Assembly: GCA_027574665.1 (NCBI GenBank)
Contig: CM050650.1
Location: 96,073,086 to 96,137,085 of the forward strand
Source of the DNA: Rhynochetos jubatus
Taxonomy: Eukaryota > Chordata > Aves > Eurypygiformes > Rhynochetidae
DNA length: 64,000 bases
Direction of reading: 5' to 3'
The position numbers and the translations under genes are program-made. Shown here in pieces: positions 35,956 to 46,728 of this stretch (the stretch's first letter is position 1; each line of letters starts with the position of its first letter). Under the pieces are notes generated by a model. The model ran no database searches. It saw only the letters and a list, made by a program, of their open reading frames with translations, and had not been told where the DNA came from.

Positions 35956-36670
35956 TCTGCTTGGTGATGTTGAAGCCCATCCACCCCACCACTGCTCTGC
36001 AGCAGCAGTTACCAGGAGGAGAGGAGAAAGAGGGCTTTTCATGCTTCCTACCTTCTCTGTGGTTTGCCCTGGCTGCTCAGGTTCTCACCTATTGCACAGC
36101 TTCTTCTCTCCCTCCACCCTTCCCTCTGTGCTAGGGCAAGAAGAGGTCATCACTGCACTACAGCACTTGAAACATCACTGTTGCAATCCTTACCACTCTA
36201 CTACCTACACTGTCACATTTTAAAGTGGCCGGACACCACAGATACGTGCGCCTATGCAACCACTCAAAACCCCCCAGGCTGTAACACTTCAACATCTCAC
36301 CCAGCAAGAGCTTTTTCTGGAAGATGGAGCATGGCATCATTTGCACACTTGCTGCTGTAGGGCCCTTGGAGACTCCTGTTCTGTGGAGGAAGTCCAACTG
36401 GGAGAAGGCTAAGACTTTAGGGTCAAAGCAGAGCCTGTCAGCCAGGGCCTGCCTCACTTCCCCAGCCAGGCACAAGGCAGTTGGTGGTGGAACACCAGCT
36501 CTGGGCACCTCCCTGTGGGCAGGCCAGACTGAAGCCAGGCCAGGAGGTCAGCCATAGATGGGTCCTGGGAGGCAGGATCAGCTGTGATGAGGGGAAGCAG
36601 GGTAATACCCAGCCTGGGATGCCCTGGGTGAGACTGATATGGGCCAGTAAGGTCTAGTAGTGTACTGTGG
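35956..36670. other. Unclassified GC-richer island
   Basis: About 0.7 kb is clearly richer in G and C than its surroundings, with few CpG. Both strands have modest open frames (for example 36158-36508 minus and 36324-36557 plus), but none shows a family motif. It lacks the termini of the LTRs found elsewhere. A run of 16 T follows at 36695-36710. It could be an old repeat, a retroposed fragment or a non-coding exon. Confidence 0.35.
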
Positions 36671-37345
36671 GCTCTGACACCTATTTTATCTTTGTTTTTT
36701 TTTTTTTTTTCCCTCCCTCCATCTTCTTCACTGTCCTTGCAATAATTAGGTCTTGTCTGTATTTTTTTCTTCTCTCTAATCCTGCTCCTTTAGGGGCAAA
36801 AGAGAGCAATGGTTTTGCCATGAATAGACTTTTGCTCATTTTGTCCAAAACCCTTAATGGGGAACAAAACCTTTAAAAAATGGTCACCATAAAAACACAT
36901 GTAAGAGCAAATTTAAGAAATGAAGATGCATATACGGTACTGTCCAGCATCCTCTGCCAGCATCCTGTCAATGAAAGCTCAAGACCCCAAGGACATCCTG
37001 CACAACAGATTATAGATATGCATTTTATAACCGTAAATAGATTTTCATGGACTCTGGTAATCTCAATTTAGCCTATCTAAGCAATTAAAATGTATTAGTC
37101 AGAGGCAAGGATTATCACAGTTTAAATTTCAAATTATAGGAAGCACTTCCTTTTTTGACTTCTCTCACCCACTTTTTTGTGGTCTCCTAGTATTTATGTT
37201 GGAAAGGAAAAACAACAATTAATTCTGTTTTCTCCTCACAGCACTTCTCATTGTTTTGTTATTTCATATCACTCATCCCTTTTCTAGACCAAACAGTCTA
37301 AGGTTACTTAGCTATTCCTTAATCTAAAACCATTATATACCTTTC
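36671..37345. other. AT-rich sequence, no gene seen
   Basis: Apart from the T-run at 36695-36710, nothing is recognised before the next LTR. Confidence 0.5.
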
Positions 37346-37350
37346 ATCAT

Positions 37351-38013
37351 TGTGCTAGTTCCAGTCTGTAAGATTTTACTTCATTCCATAATACATCAAG
37401 CTGAGTGGTCACTGCTACCCCTGTACCAGCGGCACTGGGATCTAGCTGGGGGGAAACTTGAAGAGGCTAGGCACCGAAGGTGTGCATGTGGGGTCTTGGA
37501 GATTGTCTGTCAGCCTGGGTTTTGCCGTCAGCAAGGTTGTTTTGGGTTTGTTTTTTTTTTTTCTCCTCAGAGCTGGTCTTTGTCCGGACCTTGTGGCAGG
37601 TGACTAGCAGAGAAGTAGCGCCTTTTTGTCAGGCAAATTACTCTGGGAAGGGGCGGTTGGAAGTTTTCTTTCCCCATGCTCTTGGCTCACGGGCTCAGGG
37701 AGGGAGTTTATCTCTTTGGGGTTTTGGATTTATTTTTTTTGCTGTCCTGGAACCTGGCAGTGTCCATCCACAAGTGGTAAGATCCTGTATAATTTGTTCT
37801 ATTTTTCTGTTCTTTTAATTACTTATTAGCAATAGTATTGTTAGTAACTCCATAAGTTTGATTTGTATAATTAAATAGTTCTTGTCTCAACCTTTACGAG
37901 CCTTCCTTGGTTTTCCTTGGATCGATCCTTCCTCACTGGGAGTGGGGGGAGGGGGTGTGGAGTGGTAGAGCAACTGGTGGTGCTTAATTGCCCAACGGGG
38001 CTAAACCACGACA
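37351..38013 (+). mobile_element. Solo LTR with near-perfect TSD
   Basis: The sequence runs from TGTGCTAGTTCCAGTCTG to GGGGCTAAACCACGACA, with TG...CA termini. The 3' region (TAGTTCTTGTCTCAAC, then GGTGCTTAATTGCCCAACGG) matches the U5-like ends of the other ERVL-type LTRs, although the 5' half differs. Flanking ATCAT (37346-37350) and ATCGT (38014-38018) agree at four of five bases, a probable 5-bp target duplication. No internal sequence remains. Several short open frames inside (37352-37829) are LTR sequence. Confidence 0.82.
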
Positions 38014-38018
38014 ATCGT

Positions 38019-39105
38019 ACTTCTCAACTTTTCTGAAACGTTTACAATTCAACTGTATCTTTCCTGAGGTGGAGAAAGCCCTACAGTAAAACATATTTAG
38101 AGGTGGGAAAACTATGATTTCTGTAGCAGAATAAGAAATATTTTTGTTTGATTATGTTACTGATTTACTTTGTTTCTGTTACTACTTCAATATTGCATTT
38201 GCTTTTTTTAATTGTTGTTAAGAAGTGAGTTGACATCTTCATGAATTATCTACCATTCTTCAAATTCTCATTTCTGAGAAATAAAGGTTAGCACAGAGAT
38301 CCTCATTTTACACATGATGTTAGAGTTATTTCTTTTTTATTCATATTGCTTTGCCATAGTAGATTTGTGCAGTCTATCACAAATAGCTAATATTCTGAAT
38401 AAACTCTTCAGAAAAAGTGTATTTTTCACATCAGGCATTAAAATTGCAAATTTCTCATTAATTTTACAGCATCAGGAGTTTACATTTGAAACTAGCAAAC
38501 ACTGAAATCAGTTTAGCATTTACATTGAAATGTTCACAGGCAAAGGAGAGCTCTATCAGCACAGTTCAGTCTGATCTGATAGGCAGGTAGGGATATTTGA
38601 GATGCCCTGTGGTATACCTCATGACTCCAAGTTGCTAGTCTAGAAGGACACACATCTGTTTTCAATCCTGTGTCATAATTATCAGGATAAGTCAGAGACT
38701 GAGGGACAGGGCAAATGACAATAGGCATTTTTAGGCAGCTGAATCATATCTGAGATCAACTATGTCATCTTGACAAGAAATGGGATTTTCTTACTGTCTT
38801 GTAATTCAGTCAAATTGAGAGTCAACTTTTTAATGTGAATATATAAAGTCAATCCAGCAGAGTAAATGGCCCAACTTCTTTCCCAGGGTCTGAACACTTA
38901 TCACCACACAGTTTTAAAGATAAATCCTGTCCTATTATAAATGAATCTATTATAATCCTGTACTATTATAATTATAGTTATAATTGACTTTCCTTCCTGA
39001 TTGTCTGAATGTGCCTCAGTAGTCCAAATAAATCATTACTCCACTAATCATTAAATTTATGCATTTTTATTACCTATGCAATAAATGAGATGTGCCTCTT
39101 GCATG
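38019..39105. other. AT-rich sequence, no gene seen
   Basis: No gene or transposon is recognised between two solo LTRs. Confidence 0.55.
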
Positions 39106-39110
39106 CCATT

Positions 39111-39704
39111 TTTTGTGGTTTAACCTCAGTCTGTAACCAAGCACCAAATAGCTGCTCGTTTACCCCCCTCCCTCAGTGGGATGGGGGAAAGAATTGAAAA
39201 GGCAAAAGTGAGAACGGTTGTGGGTTGCAGACTAGAACAGTTTAATAATTGAAATAAAATAAAATAATTATAGTAACTATAATATTATTATTATTAATAA
39301 TAATAGCAATGAAAAAGAAAAAAAAAGACAAAACCCCAGAAAAAACAAGTGATGCAACCACTCACCGCCCACTGACTGACACCCAGCCAGTCCTCCAGCA
39401 GCAACCCATTGCCTGATGGTCAACTTCTCCTAGTTCATATACTGAGCATTGTGGCATATGGTATGGAATATCCCTTTGGCCAGTAGGAGTCAACTGTTTC
39501 GGCAGTGCTCCCTCCCAGCTTCCTGTGCATCTCCTTGCTGTCAGGGCATGGGAAGCTGAAAAGTCCTTGTTTTAGTATAAGCAGTGCTTAGCAACAGCCA
39601 AAACATCAGTGTGTTATCACATTGTTCTCATGCTAAATTCCAAACATAGCACTATACCAGCTTCTAGGAAGAAAATTAATGCTAGTTCAGCTGAAACTAG
39701 GACA
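39111..39704 (-). mobile_element. Solo LTR, avian ERVL-type, minus strand
   Basis: On the minus strand it opens TGTCCTAGTTTCAGCTGAAC and has TTAATTTTCTTCCTAGAAGC, the standard start of this LTR group. On the plus strand it begins with GTGGTTTAACCTCAGTC, the complement of the TAAACCAC end. CCATT (39106-39110) and CCTTT (39705-39709) agree at four of five bases and may be the target duplication. An ATT-rich microsatellite-like patch lies near 39280-39305. No internal retroviral sequence is nearby. Confidence 0.85.
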
Positions 39705-39709
39705 CCTTT

Positions 39710-41590
39710 ATTCTCTCATCCTCCCCACTAGCTATCAGAAGATTACTCAGGACCAATGATCCCCCGGACTTCAAAATGTTTGTCTTTTGTAGGATTTAGT
39801 AGTTCATTCAGTAGCATTAACACAGCTGGTTTTGAGTAGTATTTTGCCTGTAGCTTTGAGTGGAGAAAACATGCTGGAGCAAGGTCATGAGCTAAGGAAT
39901 TGGGGCTGGAGTAATGGTGCAGCCTGGCAAACCCTCGAGGAGGGCAGTTGTAGCCCAGGAAAGAATGTTTAAAGCTGAAAGATGAAACCAGTTTGTCTGT
40001 CGCAAAACTGCAAGTGACTCCCTAGCAAACATTGTGAAGAAGAGAATGCCTGGCCTAAGATCCTATAGAATTTTGGGTTAAAGCAAGCATTACAAACAAA
40101 AATAATGGGGGGGGGGGGGGAACAAAACCAAACAAAACAACCACACCACCAAAACAAACAAAGAAACAAAAACCCCAACCCAAACAAACAAACAAAACCA
40201 AACCCAACATCAAACCACCTGTCTTTTTGACCAGGGAATGTGTACAAAAAAATTATCTGTGTTTAATATTCTATGATAAAATTTCCTTCAACCTTCAGGA
40301 AAAAACAGTATTCCATAAATAAAGAAAAAGAAACACCAGATTAATTCCTACCAATATTGTAAACACGCATTTTCATCTGGTATTAGAAATATACATAATA
40401 TTCATGTCTAAAATCAATATACTCTAACATAGGGTTTCTGATTTAGAGATAAGCCAAAAGTCAACTTGTTAATAGAAATGTCCTCCTAGAGTAAAAATGG
40501 AACACCTGTAAACCAAAGACCCACATTCAGGCAATCAAGATGAAACACAAGACATTACGTATTTCTATACTTTTTAAATTTTGATAGAAAAAATATATAG
40601 ATGCTACATAAAGGGCATATCCAATTCTAAGCGTGAAAAATTCAGATTTATTGCAGTACTAATTCTGCTTGCCATGAAGCCATGTGACTCATGTAATGAT
40701 TTGTGACAAGGGGGCTATATCTCATATGTTAAACTTCAATAAGTAGCCAAAGAAAACACTACGTGACATTACAACAGCAATAGCATGCTTGTAGAAATGT
40801 ATTTCCTGTTTTAATCACAAAGTGATAAGTTAGCACCTCATTCCTTGATGACATTCCGCTTAACAAGCACAAGCAAAATGAAACATTTTCAGTTCTTTGT
40901 GAAGGGGAAGTGTGTAATCACGTTTCTTCAAAAAATACAAAGTGAATAGGCACAGACAATTGAAAGAGAAATACTGCTTTACGTATTATGGCCATGTTGT
41001 CAAACCAGACATTTCTTCTAGGAGGAGGTGAGTAGGGGTGCTGGAACATAATTTCCATAATTATATTTTCTTACCCTAGTGACCATTAATATGCCAGTTA
41101 TTTTCATAAACAGCTCTAAAACAGAGAAAACCAAACAAAAAGCCTAGTTTAATAAGCAGGAATTTTATATAGCCTGAGAGATATTCCCTTCTAGACATCA
41201 TTTACTGAAATAATCAGTCCAGTGGATCCAGGTATTTCTGTTACAGGATAAAAAAATTAATTGATACAGTAATAAATGAAGTTACATAAAAATCTTATTG
41301 ACAGTAAAATCTTAAAGTTTCACTTAACATAATAGAAAATCATGCTATAAATGTGATTTTTTTGATTTTTTTTTGTTATTTTATTTTTAGCAATGCCAAA
41401 TGGTAGTAAGATCAATAACTTTTAATGCTTAGTTTATAGAAATGAGTTGTTGGTTTTATCAAGTTTTGGTAATCCTTTCCAATAACAAACACCCACCTAA
41501 TCAATATACTGGGTACTAAGGAGAAGCTTAATTACACATACCGAAGCAAAACCAATGGTTTATCATACATATTTCAATGGACTTTTACGC
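39710..41590. other. AT-rich sequence with a G-run and AAAC-rich tract
   Basis: No gene is recognised. Fourteen G (40107-40120) are followed by an AAAC/CCAAAC-rich tract to about 40210, giving a low-complexity open frame on the minus strand that should not be taken as a gene. Confidence 0.55.
40107..40210 (+). repeat. G14 run plus AAAC-rich low-complexity tract
   Basis: A 14-base G homopolymer passes directly into about 85 bp of AACAAAAC-type sequence with almost no T. This is a simple-repeat block with marked strand asymmetry. Confidence 0.85.
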
Positions 41591-42165
41591 TTCTGATACT
41601 CACCTGTGTTCCCAACTTTCTCATTACAAGAAGTGTGTGTATGGGACACACACAGTTCAGACAACTAACCAAAGACAGTTTTCATTACATGTCATGCTCA
41701 ATATATAACCAGGGGTGGGCTGGGGGGCCTTGTTTGTTTGTTCATTGTTCGTTTTGTTTGTTCATTAGCTGGTGGGTCAGTTGGTTTTCTTAGTTGCTCT
41801 CTCGCTTATAGGTCTTGCTCAGATCTGCTGCGATCACTCTTGGCCTCTGCCTCTTGGGTTCTCTGGGTCTGACTCTCGCTGCTCAGGACCTGACTGTGTA
41901 TCAGTCAGCAGGTGGTGAGCAATTGTATAATTTGTCTTATTTTCTATTACTTTCATTGAACACTATTATTAGTATTGTTATTACTATTAACAGTGTTAAT
42001 ATTAGTATCAATGTTTTATTCATTTGTGTTAAGTTATTAAATTATTTTTATCTCAATCCATGAGCTTCCTTGTCTTTTCCTCCAATTCTCCTTCACTGGC
42101 AGAAGGGGGGAAATGAACGAGTGGTTGTGGGGTACTTAATTGCTAGCCAGGGTTAAACCACGATG
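41591..42165 (+). mobile_element. LTR, ERVL-type, lacking its 5' part
   Basis: From about CTTCTGATACTCACCTGTGT onward it is collinear with the LTR at 45938 (GATACTGCAGCTGCATTCCC there). It carries a TATATAA box at 41702-41708, a CTGTGTATCAGTCAGCAGGT block and an AATTGCTAGCCAGGGTTAAA terminus. The first part of the LTR was not found upstream. The open frame at 41815-42063 lies inside the LTR. No internal retroviral sequence follows. It is a broken fossil. Confidence 0.78.
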
Positions 42166-44611
42166 TTGAGGAAATACTCAATAGTTCCAACAATGCACAT
42201 TCCACCAAAATTCAGTGAATATCCACATAATGTCTGTTTTCTCTTAATTATGATGAGAAGTGTTAGAGGAAGATCTAATCTTTAATGGTGTTCAAACTCC
42301 AGAAAACAGGTAGTAGATTTTTGCTGGAGTTAAAAGTAAATCCACTGTGGGTTTTTTCCCATCTTCAACTAACGCCAGAGGTTGGTCTTTTTGTCAAGAA
42401 ACTGCAAACAGATAAACCTGAATTTTGACATCTTTTGTTGTCAAAACTGGCCTATACAAGTACCAGATGCTCTGCTTTTAAATACTTACATTACAAGGTT
42501 CACTTTCTCCTCCCTCTGCCCCTGTTTTACAAGAAAATCAAAATGTTCTACTTTAGGAACTACAATGGTCTTCAATGTCTGTAAATGATTCATTCAGAAC
42601 AAACAAGCCGTCCCATGAGTGCTGTTCTTGCATCTGTCTGCTTCAGGTAACCCTGTGGGCTAATCTGCTACTTTCTTTCTATTTTCTCCTCTTCTTTCTT
42701 CGGACTTTGCTGTTACATATAACAACTGTCTCTCCCCAGGGCAGGAGCACATTCAGAACAATTTCCTCATGGAGTTATTTTCTGACACTATATTTTTGCA
42801 TATTGAAATTTTCCTTTTCTTCAAAATCTTTAGATGTTTCTCATGTCCTGCTTCATTCAGCAGAATAACCAACACCCAACATACAAAACCAGTAGAAAAA
42901 AATTAGAATATTTTTTCTTTATTAAGCATAGTTTAATTTAAAACAAAATCTCTGACAAGCACATGTTGAATTGTGCTGGTTTTCTAACTTAATTTCAGTC
43001 ATATTAAAATGTAAATATATTATTTAGTTTTACCTTTGATTTCATTTGATTTAATTGCTTTGTAGCATTTAATTCTGACTTTATTAAGTATTATGACTGT
43101 ATTTTAAATAGTCATCTGTTATCAAAATATTTTAATCAAACTGGTGATAAACATTTTCACATTACTTAACCAAAACTTTTTAAAAAACCCAACCTCTTCC
43201 TATGAAACATCTCATTTTCATTTAGTGATAGTCTAATTGCCTGATGTTGTTATTTCTTTCTAGAATGGAGAATATTATGGTTCAGTTTCAACTATATGTC
43301 AATGTAAGAGCATGACTGATGCAAAAAGGTTTTCTTTACACACCTTAAAGTTTCCTGGAACTATGAGTCAGTTCATGTGAACACAACCAGAACTGTGAGT
43401 TCTTGGCATCATGTTTTATGTGCTGGGATCTTGCCATATATTTTTATATTCTTACAGTACCATGTGTATTTACATGGCCAAAGATTTAGTCAACAATGAG
43501 AAAAGATGTGGAAAAATATGCATCTTCTTCTCATCTGGGTTCACTTGACAATGGAGTTGCCACTGTCCTTCAAGATGTGCCAAGGTTTTTTGGCATCATG
43601 ACAGCACACACTGTACCCTTTTGTACGTGTCAGAGGACAGCACATTACTTGTATCACCATTGCCATATCTAAGTCTTCTGCTATGGAAATATTCACATAT
43701 ACATGAAGAAAATTAGACTAGGAAGAAGAGGAAGGATCAGCAAAAAGAAAGCTTAGACTAAGGAACACAATTTTCCATTTCCCATATCTTTGTAATTTGA
43801 TTGTTGGCAGACAGTTGATTATGAAAGTTATCAACTTTCTTCAAAGAATATTAAGCACAAAAGAACAACAGGAATCAATGGTCATTCTCTGTAGAATGCC
43901 ACTGACAAGTCTTATCTCCACAGAAGAAACATATTCCACTGCAACACTGGGAAGAGATGTGTAGCTTAATACATTGAATGTCAGATATGCCTGACACACA
44001 CCAACTGTAAAGTGGGCAAAGCTGTCTCTCAGAAATACTTTTTTCTCTTTAAACTTTCACTGGTACAGCAGTGCAGCATATATCAAATATATTTTATGAA
44101 AGCATTATACATTTACCCTTCCTTGCTGTAGGATATTAGCATTTTTATAACTATCTTTTTTTTTTTCCATATTTCAGACTTACTAGTTCACTAGACAAAA
44201 CTTGCTAGTATTGAATTATTTTCATTCTTATGGTAGCAAAGTATTTGATGTCATTGTTGTTCTTGAAAATATTAATTGTTGAAGTAAATGAATAGAATAT
44301 TTAAAATTACTAAAATCCATTACCACACCTAATCAAAGTTGTGGTTTGAGAACCTGTATTTTCATCCTGTACTGATAGAACCTTCTGAATGCACCACAGT
44401 ACTGAGAGTACACATCAACTTCTGTCTTGCTACAGGGACATGGTATACCTGTAAATCATTATACATGTAAATCATTGTAGGGTTACTTCATGTAGCAAAA
44501 TGTCCAGGCCACAGGGGATAATTGCTAAAAATCAAGTTGTAATTTCAGATTTCCTGAAATGTAGCAAGACCACATTTATATCTTTATTTTGAGGAAAAAA
44601 TGATGTAATTT
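42166..44611. other. AT-rich sequence, no gene seen
   Basis: No gene or transposon is recognised. A short open stretch at 43496-43672 was considered and rejected. A small direct duplication (TACMTGTAAATCATT twice) lies at about 44446-44476. Confidence 0.5.
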
Positions 44612-44778
44612 TCCAGAGGTGTTGTGAATATCCCTTCCCTATAAGTGTTCAAGGCCAGGCTGGATGAGGCTTTGAGCAACCTGGTCTAGTGGAGGGTGTC
44701 CCTGCCCATGGCAGGGGTGTTAGAACTAGATGATCTTTAAGGTCCTTTCCAACACAAAATATTCTATGATTCTATGAG
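44612..44778 (+). mobile_element. CR1 LINE 3' end fragment
   Basis: TTCAAGGCCAGGCTGGATGA, then CTGGTCTAGTGGAGGGTGTC, GATGATCTTTAAGGTCC and ATTCTATGATTCTATGAG mark the last ~165 bp of a CR1 element with two copies of its terminal repeat. It is strongly 5'-truncated. Confidence 0.93.
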
Positions 44779-44937
44779 CTAAATTCTTTATAGAAACAGG
44801 TTTTTCTGATATTTTATTGTTAAAGATACAAGCATTCATAATATGTGCATTTCCTACATTTAACTTATTTAACTGTTTTCTTTCATAAAATATTTCCTAA
44901 AGAAAATTTCAGGCGTGACTTTGTTATTCGGTAAGAA

Positions 44938-45564
44938 TGTCCCGGCCTGGTTATCCCAGGAAAAGGGGGAGATTCGTTGTTGTACCTAGAGTGAGATTAA
45001 GACACAAACGAGGTCAGATGCCGCTAACAAAGGAGTTTATTTTTGGTATAAGAAAATAGCAATAGGGAGAGAGAAAATAGAAAAGGAGGAAAATTTAGCA
45101 AGCAGTCGGGAGAGAATTGCAAGAGATAGTCACCACCATGGATCCAGCAGCATCCTGTTGGTCTGTAGTCTTGGATGGGGAGGGTCCCTGTCACGGTTTG
45201 GTCCCATAGTCTTTGATAGGGTGTTTTTTGCTGACTCCTGTCTCCTGCACATGCTCTCAGGCTACACAGCTGATCCCATGGGGTGCATAGGACCACTATG
45301 TGACCACTTTCATGCTTTGGCAGGCTTGGGGGTCCTCTGTGTCTGGACCCCCCATGAGGTGATGTGATGGTTCTTTGTCCTTGGTCGGAACTGGTCTCCA
45401 GAGGCTCTTTGCTTCTTGTCTGTCCAGTAGGCCATTTGGCCCTTATCTATTCAGGCCTGCAGGCAATCCTTCCTCCTCAATCCACCAAAAGCCAAGCCAC
45501 CAGGAAGTTTCACAACTTTGTCAGCAAGCTTTGAGACAATCAGCTCAAGATAAGGTCTCTCACA
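44938..45564 (-). mobile_element. Solo LTR of a distinct family, with perfect TSD
   Basis: It is bounded by TGTCCCGGCCTGG and TCTCTCACA, so it has TG...CA ends. A perfect 5-bp target duplication flanks it: AAGAA at 44933-44937 and 45565-45569. An AATAAA polyadenylation signal reads on the minus strand at about 45037-45042 (complement TTTATT), which sets the orientation. It does not share the TAAACCACGACA terminus of the other LTRs, so it belongs to another family. Open frames at 45024-45605 lie mainly inside it and have no viral-protein motif. Confidence 0.78.
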
Positions 45565-45569
45565 AAGAA

Positions 45570-45932
45570 TTTCACTGTTATTATAGTTATTATGTTCCAT
45601 GTTAGAAAGCTGCTCAGACTGAAACCAAAGAACGTTTATCCTTTTTTTTTTTTTTTGAATTTATTTCTGTTCTGTCAGTTTGTATTCAACAGACTTGCAA
45701 ATGGAGATAGCGCAAACATTACAGTGGCTCTGTGCTTCAGTTTTAGCTGTTCATTCTAGATTGTCTCTGCCTGAATAATTAGTTCCTCATAGTCAACGAC
45801 AGTAACATGCCCTGTTCTGTCTTTTTCAAAAAACAAAGTGTAACAGTCAGAAATTATAAATAATTGAGTTAAAGACAAGAATTTGTGGCATGGTGAATCT
45901 GTTAAGCTTGTCCTCACTTCATCCCTGAATAT
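45570..45932. other. Short spacer between two solo LTRs
   Basis: No gene is seen. A T-run lies at 45641-45655. Confidence 0.55.
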
Positions 45933-45937
45933 CCCCA

Positions 45938-46723
45938 TGTGCAGGTTTTAGTCAAGAAAGAGATGGCTTTCTTCACAGTGGCTGGTATGAAGCTATGTTT
46001 CTGGATTTACTGTGAAAAAAGTATGGATAAGGTGTCTTTTTAGCTGGTGCTGGGGAGTGTTTGCTCCAAATTCAAGGTCTTTCTCAGCTTTTGATACTGC
46101 AGCTGCATTCCCAACTCTCTCTCGCTACAGGTAGTGTAGGGGACACACCATTCAGACAGCTGACCCAAACTGACCAAAGTAGTATTTAGTTCCATAATAC
46201 ATCATACTCAACGCATAGGTGTGGAGTGGGTTTGGGAGTCATTGCACTTTTTTCCTCTCATACTCTCTTTCACTTGCCAAAACTCTCTCTGACTCCTTTG
46301 TTAGCTGCTTTTCTAACTCTTGTGCTGGGTCGTTCGTGAGGGAGTTGATGGGTTTGTTTAGTTTTCCTGTTCGTGCTATCACTGAGAGGGTTTGCTTGGA
46401 ATCTGCTGTGACAGCTCTCGGGCTCCAGCCCTTGGGCTGCGGCTCTTGGGCTCTCTGGCTCTCACTCTCACTGATCAGCACCTGGTTGTGCATCGGTCAG
46501 TGGGTGGTGAGCAACTGTAGCATATACTGTATTTCTATTATTTTAATTCCTTATTATTATTAGTGGTTGTATATATTCATATTGGTTCAATTAGTAAATA
46601 GTTCTTATCTCAATTTTACCAGCTTCCTTTTCTTTTTCCTTCAGTTCTTCCTCTTCGCTAGAGGAGGGGAGATCTGTGAAAGCAGCTTCATGGTATTTTG
46701 CTAGCCGGAGTTAAACCATGACA
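45938..46723 (+). mobile_element. Solo LTR, avian ERVL-type, with perfect TSD
   Basis: The LTR runs from TGTGCAGGTTTTAGTCAAGA to CCGGAGTTAAACCATGACA. A perfect 5-bp target duplication flanks it: CCCCA at 45933-45937 and 46724-46728. Internal order is CTTCACAGTGGCTGGTATGA, GATAAGGTGTCTTTTTAGCT, TTCAGACAGCTGACCCAAAC, GTTGTGCATCGGTCAGTGGG and AATAGTTCTTATCTCAA. At 786 bp it is the longest complete LTR here and a useful reference for the partial copies at 5886, 31136 and 41591. No internal retroviral sequence is present, so it is a solo LTR. Confidence 0.92.
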
Positions 46724-46728
46724 CCCCA

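Noticed and set aside
41815-42063. Open frame starting with a signal-peptide-like LRSAAITLGLCLLGSLGLTL
   Set aside because: It lies inside an LTR whose other copies have the same nucleotide block without a shared reading frame. The hydrophobic start is coincidental.
43496-43672. 58-codon open stretch with ATG (MRKDVEKY... to VLQDVPRFFGIMTAHTV...)
   Set aside because: It looks protein-like, but this length is expected by chance, no family is recognised, and the flanks give no exon or pseudogene support.
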